Part shown: piece after piece, positions 1 to 7,311 of the stretch
Numbering within the stretch: position 1 is the stretch's first letter
How the letters are laid out: each line of letters begins with the position of its first letter
DNA from: Myxococcus sp.
GTDB lineage: Bacteria > Myxococcota > Myxococcia > Myxococcales > Myxococcaceae
Direction: 5' to 3'
Assembly (NCBI GenBank): GCA_014879945.1
Contig: JACSRE010000096.1
Span: forward strand, 1-34,959
Length of the DNA: 34,959 bases
The notes under the pieces: generated by a model
Told to the model about the DNA's origin: nothing
The model's database searches: none
What the model saw: only the letters and a program-made list of their open reading frames with translations
Position numbers and translations under genes: made by a program

Positions 1-75
1 CTCACCAGCCCCGCGGTGGTGGACGTCATTCAGCGTCGGCAGATCGAGCTGGTCCGGTACCGCGACCTGTCCTGA
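1..75 (+). CDS. 3' end of an unidentified plus-strand gene (partial)
   Basis: The first frame is open from the window edge for 24 codons and ends in TGA. Nearly every third position is G or C, as in the confirmed genes of this window, so this is probably the C-terminus of a gene that begins upstream. The visible tail (ending VRYRDLS) has no recognisable motif and no function can be assigned. The stop codon lies inside the first copy of a 16-bp tandem duplication. The gene would converge on the minus-strand lipoprotein gene that ends at 333. Confidence 0.5.
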   Translation, partial: LTSPAVVDVIQRRQIELVRYRDLS

Positions 76-91
76 CCGCGACCTGTCCTGA
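60..91. repeat. 16-bp perfect tandem duplication over a stop codon
   Basis: The unit ccgcgacctgtcctga occurs twice back to back, and the first five bases of a third copy follow. Each copy carries the TGA that ends the upstream partial gene, so the duplication leaves the protein unchanged. The rest of the gap up to 332 has no convincing gene. A G/C inverted repeat at 289-294 and 304-309 lacks a T-tract. Confidence 0.8.
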
Positions 92-332
92 CCGCGGCCG
101 CTGGCGCCGCGCGGCACGGTGACGTGCTTGACCGCGCGCGAGGCCGTCTTCGTTTGGCCGCAGCCCTCGACCCACCGACGCCTCGGCGACGAGGGCCACC
201 CCGCACCCTGGCGGCCTCGTGCCGTTTCTGCGGAGAGCCTGACGAGAGCTCGCTCAGTCAGACTGGTCCCGCGTCGGGCGGGAGCCGAGGCCCCTGGGGA
301 GTCGGGGCCAGGCAGGGGTGGGCGGCCCGGCG

Positions 333-2885
333 CTACTCGATGCCTGGCTCACACGCGCACGTGGCCTGCTTGCACGTCAGGCCGGCGCCGCAGGTGTTGC
401 CGCAGTTGGGCATGCAGACGCAGGCGCGGGCGTTCGGATCGCACATGAACGGCGCCACGCAGGTGCCTCCGCACGGGTCGCCGTTGGCGTCGGGGCTGTT
501 GTCGATCCAGTAGCGGTACGAGACCGCGACCTTGGCGCCCATGGCGGGGCGGCAGGTGCCGTAGAAGACGATGCGGCGGGTGGCGGAGTCGATGTCCCAG
601 CCGTTCATGCGGCTGCGGGGCACGTCGGCGGTGTTGCAGGCGCCGGCGGTGCGGTTGGCCTCGATGGCCACCTTGATGGTGGCCGAGATGGGCGGGCGGT
701 TGAGCTGCCGGCCGGTGCCGCCGATGGCCGCGCTCAAGATGGCGTCGATGATGGCCTCTTGCCGCGCGCGCTGGGTGGCGTTGGGCGTGGGCACGTTGAA
801 GTCCAGAATGCTGCCGAGCACGCCGCCGGTGAGCTGCACCACGGTGCCGTAGGTCGCGGGGTTCGCCTCGCGGGTGCCGTCACCACACTCCTGCCCGGCC
901 GGGCACGCGATGCCGTGCGCGAGCACCTGTCGGCCAGCGAAGGTCGCCTGCAGCGAGGTGGTGAACTGCTGCGCCGAGGTGTTCGACTGATCTCGGGTGT
1001 CGGAGAGGAAGATGAGGTTGACGTTGGCGTCGGCGCGGAACGGCCCTCGAGGCTGCGAGCCGGTGCGATCGATGAAGCTGCGGGCCGAGGGGAAGCCGCT
1101 CTCGGTGCCGTTTCCCGAGGTGCCGAACCAGGTCGCGCTGTTCTGATCGAACCAGCCAGCCATCACGCTCGCGGTTGACGTCCAGTCGCGGGTCGACCCA
1201 CCCGAGTAGTAGCCGGTGGTGACCGCCGCCGCGCGCCAGTCGAGGCCGGCCGACGCGAGCTTCGCGCCAAACAGGCTCCCGGCGTTTCGAACGGCGTCCT
1301 GCGAGGAGCCCATCGAGCAGCTGTCGTCAACCACCCACAGGAAGTCGACCTTGGCGTTGGCGGTCGCGTCGAAGGCCTCACACTGGGTCGCGGTGAGATC
1401 GCCCGACTGCGCCAGGGCGGTGCCGCCGCCGACGTCGTCGAGCTGGAAGAGCGCTGCGCCGTTGAACAGCGCGGTCGGAATCGCGGCGATGATGGTGACG
1501 GCGCGGGTGGCGGTGCGGCGCACGTAGACCGCCTGCACCTTGAAGGGGCCGGTGGTGCCTCCCGCGCCCATCAGCAGGCCGCCCGCGGTCATGCCGAGGA
1601 AGCGACGCGCGAGCTCGTTGACGAAGTCCTTCGAGTCGCGGTTCGAGGCGACGTCATAGCTGGCGCGCACCGCGCCGAACCCGTCCCACGTGGTGAAGGT
1701 CTGCGTCAGCGGCGTGGCGATGGTGCCGATGCCGGCCAACGCGGTGCGGCCGGTGGCCTCTTCGGCCGAGGCCGTCGCGCCCACGCCCATGGTCTTCGAG
1801 ATGGCGATGCCGCCGATCTTCGTGGTGGGGTTGTAGAAGACGACGCCGCGTTCGTCGTTGGCGAGGGTGAGCTTCACGATCTCGGTGAACTCGGGCACCA
1901 GGGCCACCTGCACGTCAGCCGCGCCCGAGCTGTGGAACGAGACGGGCCGCAGGTTGGCGGTGGAGCAGGCCTGCTGCGCCGGGCCCATGGCGTCGAGCAT
2001 GTCATTGGGGTTGAGCTCGCCCATGTCCACGCGGCCGTTGGAGTTGGTGTCTTCGGCGCCGTCGGCGATGCCGTCGCCGTCGGTGTCGGCTGAGCAGGCG
2101 TTGGTGCCGGTGGCCGTATCGGCGTCGAACGTCGTCGCGTTGTAGGTGCAGCCGCGCGGGTCGGCGCCGGGAGGCACCAGCTTGCCCTCGACGCCGTCCG
2201 ACAGGCCGTCGCCGTCGGTGTCTTTCAACGTCGGGTTGGTCGCGCAGCCAGCCGCCATGTCGACGACCTCCTGCTTGTCGGAGAAGCCGTCGCAGTCGGT
2301 GTCGACGCGCAGCGGGTTGGTCTCGGTCGCCTGGCGCAGGCCGTCCTGGTTGGTGTCTTCGACGCCGTCGCTGAGGCCGTCGCCGTCGGTGTCCTTCAGC
2401 GTCGGGTTGGTCTTGCTGGCCGGGTCGGCGTCAGGCTGGAAGGACGCGCCGCAGGTGGCGTTGGGCGTGGTCGTCTTGCCCATCTCGAGGCCGTCGGGCA
2501 GGCCGTCCATGTCGGTGTCGCTGTTGCACGGGTCGGTGCGGGCGTTGTTGCCGTAGTCGGTGCCGTACTCTTCTTGATCCGACAGGCCGTCGCAGTCGGT
2601 GTCACGGGTGGCGTTGTCTGCCGCCATGGGGTCGCAGCCGGTCACGATGGTGGAGCCACCGCCAGTGCCGCCGCTCCCACCGGCGCCGCCGCCGACCGAC
2701 CCGCTCCCGCCCGAGCCGTTGCCAGTGCCAGTCCCGCCACCGGTGAGCGTGCTGCCGGCGCGACATTGACCGCCCACGCAGGCCTGGCCCGAACCACACT
2801 CGGCGGTGGTGGTGCACGGCCGGGTCGGCTGGGTGCAGGAGACGACGCCAGCGCTGAGCAGCGCGACGAACGAGAGACGCGTCAT
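333..2885 (-). CDS. VWA-domain lipoprotein with thrombospondin type 3 calcium-binding repeats
   Basis: A predicted cell-envelope lipoprotein of 850 residues. The start at 2885 is preferred over an upstream ATG because AAGGAG (2895-2900) sits nine bases before it and the protein then opens with a lipoprotein signal ending in VVSC. A Gly/Ser/Thr-rich linker follows. Roughly residues 95-300 carry several DTDGDGLSDG-type motifs, the calcium-binding signature of TSP3 repeats, interspersed with cysteines. Around residue 518 the motif DDSCSMG fits the DxSxS metal-ion-dependent adhesion site of a von Willebrand factor A domain, which extends to about residue 740. The last 50 residues form a cysteine-rich tail with at least ten Cys. 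This architecture recalls the Myxococcus gliding lipoprotein CglD, but orthology cannot be judged from one sequence. A role in calcium-dependent adhesion or surface interaction is inferred. It lies 67 bp downstream of the methyltransferase gene. Confidence 0.85.
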   Translation of the reverse strand: MTRLSFVALLSAGVVSCTQPTRPCTTTAECGSGQACVGGQCRAGSTLTGGGTGTGNGSGGSGSVGGGAGGSGGTGGGSTIVTGCDPMAADNATRDTDCDGLSDQEEYGTDYGNNARTDPCNSDTDMDGLPDGLEMGKTTTPNATCGASFQPDADPASKTNPTLKDTDGDGLSDGVEDTNQDGLRQATETNPLRVDTDCDGFSDKQEVVDMAAGCATNPTLKDTDGDGLSDGVEGKLVPPGADPRGCTYNATTFDADTATGTNACSADTDGDGIADGAEDTNSNGRVDMGELNPNDMLDAMGPAQQACSTANLRPVSFHSSGAADVQVALVPEFTEIVKLTLANDERGVVFYNPTTKIGGIAISKTMGVGATASAEEATGRTALAGIGTIATPLTQTFTTWDGFGAVRASYDVASNRDSKDFVNELARRFLGMTAGGLLMGAGGTTGPFKVQAVYVRRTATRAVTIIAAIPTALFNGAALFQLDDVGGGTALAQSGDLTATQCEAFDATANAKVDFLWVVDDSCSMGSSQDAVRNAGSLFGAKLASAGLDWRAAAVTTGYYSGGSTRDWTSTASVMAGWFDQNSATWFGTSGNGTESGFPSARSFIDRTGSQPRGPFRADANVNLIFLSDTRDQSNTSAQQFTTSLQATFAGRQVLAHGIACPAGQECGDGTREANPATYGTVVQLTGGVLGSILDFNVPTPNATQRARQEAIIDAILSAAIGGTGRQLNRPPISATIKVAIEANRTAGACNTADVPRSRMNGWDIDSATRRIVFYGTCRPAMGAKVAVSYRYWIDNSPDANGDPCGGTCVAPFMCDPNARACVCMPNCGNTCGAGLTCKQATCACEPGIE

Positions 2886-2952
2886 AGTCGAGGACTCCTT
2901 GAAAGTTCTGCGGTCGCGAACGAAGGCGACGGCCCCTTTAGACGGCGCGACT

Positions 2953-3609
2953 CTACGCACACTCCGCGACGAAAAGCACATGGGGGGTGGTGTATCCCCG
3001 AGTGAGCGAAGCACTCTCGACGAGTGAGAAACCTGTCTCCTGGAGTGCTCGCTCCAGCGTCGCGCGGGGCTCGAAGCCGATCGCGCCGCTCTCGTGCGTT
3101 CGGCGCAGCAGCTTCACCATCACCTGCTCCTGCAGCAGCGCCTTCTTCGCGCGCCAGGAGCCGTCGTTCTCGGCCTCTTTGAGCACCAGGCGCCCACCCG
3201 GCACCAGGAGCGCGCGGCAGGCCGAGAGGAACGACGGCCACTGGGCCGGCGGGAGCAGGTACAGCACGTCAGCGACGAAGAGCGTGTCGAAGCTGGCGGG
3301 GCGGCGCTGGGCGAGCGACTCCACCGTGCCGGTCTCGAGCGTGACGTTCGAGAACGCGCCGATGGAGCGCCTGGCCCAGTCGATCTTCCGCGCGTCGGGG
3401 TCGAGCCCGAACACCTGGCGCTCGGGGAAGCCGACGGCCAGGAGCGCCACCAGCACGCCGTGCCCGCAGCCGATGTCGGCCAGCCGCGTGCCCTTCGCCT
3501 TCGACGCCATCACCTCGAGGGGCGCCGAGAACAGGCGGGCGTGCACGAAGAGGCGCTCGGCGACCGGCAGACCCGAGAACGCCGCGAGCGCGGGGTGGAA
3601 GCCGCGCAT
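2953..3609 (-). CDS. Class I SAM-dependent methyltransferase
   Basis: A 218-residue cytoplasmic protein with a seven-beta-strand methyltransferase fold. Motif I (LADIGCGHGVLVAL, around residue 45) binds S-adenosylmethionine, the acidic strand-2 end (VFGLDPDARKIDWAR) contacts the ribose, and a motif-IV-like FDTLFVADVLYLLP and post-motif LVPGGRLVLKE follow. The substrate cannot be inferred. Its ATG shares one base with the fadJ stop codon (TGATG), so it is almost certainly translated from the fad operon transcript by coupled reinitiation. That suggests a substrate linked to lipid or acyl-CoA metabolism, but this is inference from position only. Confidence 0.85.
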   Translation of the reverse strand: MRGFHPALAAFSGLPVAERLFVHARLFSAPLEVMASKAKGTRLADIGCGHGVLVALLAVGFPERQVFGLDPDARKIDWARRSIGAFSNVTLETGTVESLAQRRPASFDTLFVADVLYLLPPAQWPSFLSACRALLVPGGRLVLKEAENDGSWRAKKALLQEQVMVKLLRRTHESGAIGFEPRATLERALQETGFSLVESASLTRGYTTPHVLFVAECA

Positions 3610-5804
3610 CAGTAGAAGCGCTTGCCCGTCTTGACGAGCTCGGCGAACAACGGCGCCGGCGTGAAGCGAACGCCGTGACGCTCCTGGTAGTGCTCGAGGC
3701 GCTGGAGCGTGCGCCCCAGGCCCTGCGACTCGGCGTGACGGAAGGGCCCGCCGAGGAAGGGCGGGAAGCCGAGGCCGAAGATGGCGCCGATGTCTCCATC
3801 GCGGGGCGAGCGGAGAATGCCCTCACCCAGGCAGCGCACCGCCTCGTTCACCATCTGCAGCACGCAACGCTCGGCCATCTCGGCGCGATCGACCCGCTTG
3901 CGCTCCACGCCCCTGGGCATCATCAGGTAGATCGACTGGTCGACCTCTTTCTTCTTGCCCGACTCGTACGTGTAGAAGCCCTTCTTCGCCTTGCGGCCGA
4001 GCCGGCCGTCGGCCACCAGCGCGTCGGTCGTCGCGGGCGCGAGCATGCGATCGCCGTAGGCCTCGTGCATGATCTTCGAGACCTTCGCGGCGACGTCGAT
4101 GCCCACCTCGTCGAGCAGCGTGATGGGCCCGACGGGGAAGCCGAAGTCGGTGAGCGCGCGATCGAGCTCGGCGATGTCGGCGCCTTCGGCCAGCAGGAAG
4201 GCGGCCTCGTTGAGGTACGGCGCGAGGATGCGTGAGGTGTAGAAGCCGACGCCGTCGTTCACCACGATGACGGTCTTGCCCTGCTTCTTGCCCACCTCGA
4301 CGCAGGTGGCGGTGACCCAGTCGGCGGTGCCCTTGTGGGTGATGATCTCCAGCAGGGGCATTTTGTGCACCGGGCTGAAGTAGTGCATTCCGATCACCGT
4401 CTCGGGGTGGCGCGAGGCCTCGGCGATCTTCGTGATGGGGAGCGACGAGGTGTTCGACGCGAAGATGACGTCGGGCCGGCCGGCGGCCTCGACCTCCTTG
4501 AGCACCTGGTGCTTGAGCTTCAGGTCTTCAAAGACCGCCTCGATCACCACCTCGGCGCGCTTGAAGCCCGAGTAGTCGGTGGTGCCGGTGACGAGGGCGA
4601 GCTGTCGATCGCGCTCCCGCCAGGTGAGGCTCTTGCGCTTGACGCGCTCGTCGTAGAGCCCGCGCACGTACGCCAGCGCGCGGCCGACGCCGGCGTCGTC
4701 GCGGTCCTTCAGGCGAACGGGAATGCCCTGGAGCGCCGTGGCGACGTACGCGATGCCGCCGCCCATCAGCCCCCCGCCGACCATGCCCAGCCTGGTGACG
4801 GGCCGCGGCTTGAGCTCGGGGTTCTGGGTGCCGTTGTCCTTCTTCAGCGCCGTGGTGGCGAAGAAGATCTCGACCAGCCGCTTCGAGACGTCTGACACCA
4901 CCAGCTCGCCGAAGGCCTGCGCCTCGGCCTCGAGCCCGGCTGGCAGGCCCTTGTCGAGGCCCGTCTTGATCACCTCGAGCGCCTTCTCGGGCGCGGGGTA
5001 GCGGCCCTTCGTCTTCTTCAGCAGCTCCTTCTTCGCTTGATCGAAGAGCACCTTCCGGCCGACCGGGTTGTCTTCGAGCGCGAGCTCGGCCCAGGCCTTC
5101 TGATCCGACAAGCCGCGCAGCACGTCCTTGAACGAGCGGCTCTTGGCGACGCCCGAGAGGCCCCGGGTGCGATCGAGCTTCAGCTTGCCCTCGGCCATCT
5201 CGAGCGCGCGGCGCAGCGCCACCTGCCTGAGGATGGGCGTGGGCACCACCTCGTCCACGACGCCCAGCTTCAGCGCCTTCTTCGCCTTGAGCGACTTGCC
5301 GGTGAGGATGAGATCGAGCGCGGCCTGCGCGCCGATGAGCCTGGGCAGCCGCTGCGTGCCACCAGCGCCGGGGATGAGGCCGAGCTGCACCTCGGGCAGG
5401 CCGAGGGAGGTCTTCGGGGTGTCGGTGGCGATGCGGTAGTCGCAGGCGAGCGCCCACTCGAGGCCGCCGCCCAGGCACGCGCCGTTGATGGCGGCGATCA
5501 CCGGCTTCTCGAACGCGTCGAGGCGATCGAACCCGGCCTGGCCCTGGCGACAGAGCGCGACCGCCTCGGCCGCCGTCTTGAGCGTCGAGAGGAAGTCGAT
5601 CTTCGCCCCGGCGATGAAGCTGTCTTTCTTGCCCGAGATGAAGACGATGGCGCGGGCGGCGTCGTCGGCCGCGGCCTTGGTCATCAGCGCCTCGAACTCC
5701 TGGCTGATGGCGGGCGAGAGGGTGTTCACGGCCTCACCCTCGATGTCGAAGGTGATGACGGCGACCTCGCCTTCGAGCTCGTACGCGAAGCTGGGAGTGC
5801 TCAT
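3609..5804 (-). CDS. fadJ: Fatty-acid oxidation multifunctional protein: enoyl-CoA hydratase / 3-hydroxyacyl-CoA dehydrogenase
   Basis: A 731-residue alpha subunit of the beta-oxidation complex. It hydrates trans-2-enoyl-CoA and oxidises the L-3-hydroxyacyl-CoA product with NAD+. The N-terminal crotonase domain shows GACLGGGLEWALACDY (about residue 114) and GLPEVQLGLIPGAGGTQRLP (about 135), the oxyanion-hole and catalytic-Glu segments. The dehydrogenase domain begins with the glycine-rich NAD-binding stretch GMVGGGLMGGGIA (about 338) and has GMHYFSPVHKMPLLEII (about 475) with the catalytic His. Length agrees with FadB/FadJ proteins (roughly 710-730). The start at 5804 opens on MSTPSFAYELEG; the frame stays open upstream, but that stretch lies over the thiolase gene. 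The start overlaps the thiolase stop (ATGA), and the stop overlaps the methyltransferase start. FadJ is preferred over FadB because the adjacent thiolase resembles FadI. Confidence 0.93.
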   Translation of the reverse strand: MSTPSFAYELEGEVAVITFDIEGEAVNTLSPAISQEFEALMTKAAADDAARAIVFISGKKDSFIAGAKIDFLSTLKTAAEAVALCRQGQAGFDRLDAFEKPVIAAINGACLGGGLEWALACDYRIATDTPKTSLGLPEVQLGLIPGAGGTQRLPRLIGAQAALDLILTGKSLKAKKALKLGVVDEVVPTPILRQVALRRALEMAEGKLKLDRTRGLSGVAKSRSFKDVLRGLSDQKAWAELALEDNPVGRKVLFDQAKKELLKKTKGRYPAPEKALEVIKTGLDKGLPAGLEAEAQAFGELVVSDVSKRLVEIFFATTALKKDNGTQNPELKPRPVTRLGMVGGGLMGGGIAYVATALQGIPVRLKDRDDAGVGRALAYVRGLYDERVKRKSLTWRERDRQLALVTGTTDYSGFKRAEVVIEAVFEDLKLKHQVLKEVEAAGRPDVIFASNTSSLPITKIAEASRHPETVIGMHYFSPVHKMPLLEIITHKGTADWVTATCVEVGKKQGKTVIVVNDGVGFYTSRILAPYLNEAAFLLAEGADIAELDRALTDFGFPVGPITLLDEVGIDVAAKVSKIMHEAYGDRMLAPATTDALVADGRLGRKAKKGFYTYESGKKKEVDQSIYLMMPRGVERKRVDRAEMAERCVLQMVNEAVRCLGEGILRSPRDGDIGAIFGLGFPPFLGGPFRHAESQGLGRTLQRLEHYQERHGVRFTPAPLFAELVKTGKRFY

Positions 5805-7102
5805 GCTCGCTCCAGGACGACGGCGGCGCCCAGACCACCCTGGGCGCAGACGGTGACGAGGGCCGTGCCCAGATCGCGGCGCTTCAGCTCGCGCAAGACC
5901 TGGTGAATGATCCGCGCGCCGGTGGCAGCGAACGGGTGGCCGATGGCGATGGAGCCGCCAGTGACGTTGAGCCGGGTGCGATCGACCTCGCCGAGCGGCG
6001 CCTTGCGGCCGAGCTTCTCGGCGAACGACTTCGAGGCGAAGGCCTGCAGGTTCGAGGCGATCTGCGCGGCGAAGGCCTCGTGCATGTCCACGAGGTCGAT
6101 GTCTTTGAGCGTCATGCCGGCGCGGTCGAGCGCGATGGGCGCGGCGTAGGCGGGGCCCTGGAGGAGCTGCTCCGCCGGGTCGGTCGCGGCGAAGGCGTGG
6201 GAGCGCAGGTACCCGAGCGGCTGGTACCCGAGCGCCCTGGCCTTCTCTTCGCTCATCAAGAGCAGCGCGGCGGCGCCGTCGGTGAGCGGTGAGGCGTTGC
6301 CGGCGGTGACGGTGCCGTACTTGCGATCGAAGACCGGCTTGAGGGCCGAGAGCGCCTCGAGCGAGGTGTCGTCGCGCACGATGTTGTCCTTGTCGGCGAC
6401 CACCTGGAACTTCGGCGGCACCAGCACGTGCATCACCTGGCCGTCGAAGTAGCCCGACCTCCACGCGTGGGCGGCGTTCTGGTGCGAGGCGAGCGCGATC
6501 TCGTCCTGGTCCTTGCGGGTGATGCCGTTCTCCTTCGCCATCTTCTCGGCCGAGTCGCCCATCGAGAGGCCGGTGGTGAACTCGGCGATGGCCGGCGGCA
6601 CGGGGATGAGGTCTTTCGGAGACAGCTTCTGAAACGGCTTCACGCGCGCGGCCAGCGTGCGCGCGCGGGAGGACTCGGCGAGCGCGTGGGCGAGGGGCCG
6701 GCTGGTGAAGATCGGCGGGTCGCTCATCGACTCGGTGCCGCCGGCGATGGCGACGTCAGACTGGCCGAGGGCGATGGCGTTGGCGGCGTTCACCATGGCC
6801 TGAACGCTGGTCGCGCAGGCGCGGGCCACCGTGTACGCCTCGATCTTGCGCGGCAGGCCCGAGGTCAACACCACCTCGCGCGCGATGCTGGCGGCGGTGA
6901 GCCCGGGGATGACCTGGCCGAACACCACGCTGTCGATCTCGTTGGGGTCGAGCTCGCTGCGCTGCACCAGCTCCGAGACGACCATGCGGCCGAGCTCGAG
7001 CGCGGTCAGCTCCGCGAACACCGTCGCCGCCTTCACGAAGGGCGTCCGCAACCCGCTCACGATGGCCACCCGACGGGGCCCGTTCGATGCTGCCTTCGCC
7101 AT
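5801..7102 (-). CDS. fadI: Acetyl-CoA C-acyltransferase (3-ketoacyl-CoA thiolase)
   Basis: A 433-residue thiolase that cleaves 3-ketoacyl-CoA to acetyl-CoA and a shortened acyl-CoA, the last step of beta-oxidation. The acylated cysteine is C96 in ARACATSVQAM. The C-terminal half has the GGSIAIGHPFAATGAR motif with H389 and the second catalytic cysteine C419 in VCAQGGLGAAVV. Length is that of FadI-type thiolases. The ATG at 7102 is chosen because AAGGAGG (7107-7113) stands four bases upstream and the protein then begins directly before the thiolase fold (RRVAIVSGLRTPF). It is the first gene of the operon fadI-fadJ-methyltransferase. A sigma70-like promoter lies just upstream at 7137-7165. Confidence 0.94.
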   Translation of the reverse strand: MAKAASNGPRRVAIVSGLRTPFVKAATVFAELTALELGRMVVSELVQRSELDPNEIDSVVFGQVIPGLTAASIAREVVLTSGLPRKIEAYTVARACATSVQAMVNAANAIALGQSDVAIAGGTESMSDPPIFTSRPLAHALAESSRARTLAARVKPFQKLSPKDLIPVPPAIAEFTTGLSMGDSAEKMAKENGITRKDQDEIALASHQNAAHAWRSGYFDGQVMHVLVPPKFQVVADKDNIVRDDTSLEALSALKPVFDRKYGTVTAGNASPLTDGAAALLLMSEEKARALGYQPLGYLRSHAFAATDPAEQLLQGPAYAAPIALDRAGMTLKDIDLVDMHEAFAAQIASNLQAFASKSFAEKLGRKAPLGEVDRTRLNVTGGSIAIGHPFAATGARIIHQVLRELKRRDLGTALVTVCAQGGLGAAVVLERA

Positions 7103-7136
7103 GCATCCTCCTTGGGGTGACGCGACGAACGGAGGA

Positions 7137-7165
7137 CTTGTAGGGACCGCTGATTGGCGGGTCAA
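7137..7165 (-). promoter_or_regulatory. Candidate sigma70-type promoter of the fadI operon
   Basis: On the minus strand TTGACC (5 of 6 consensus bases) is followed after exactly 17 bases by TACAAG (4 of 6). Transcription would start near 7130, about 28 bases before the fadI ATG and just ahead of its ribosome binding site. No clear FadR-type operator palindrome was seen. The rest of the gap 7103-7311 holds nothing convincing. Confidence 0.5.
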
Positions 7166-7311
7166 CGAGTTTGACGCAACGCGCCGAGGCGCCCTCGAGC
7201 CTCCTCAAGGCACCGGGGCTGGCACCACGCTGAGCTCTTCATGAGCGCGAGGGCCAACGGCAGCGCTCGGAGCTTCATGGGTGCGCTCTCCTCTCGACCG
7301 AGCCCAGCGGG

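Noticed and set aside
289-309. Inverted repeat GGCCCC/GGGGCC as a terminator between convergent genes
   Set aside because: It has a six-pair stem without a following T-run. Such G/C inverted repeats are expected by chance at this base composition.
7201-7311. Possible small secreted peptide gene downstream of the amylase
   Set aside because: Short ATG frames on the minus strand from 7278 end after about a dozen codons and show no complete signal peptide.
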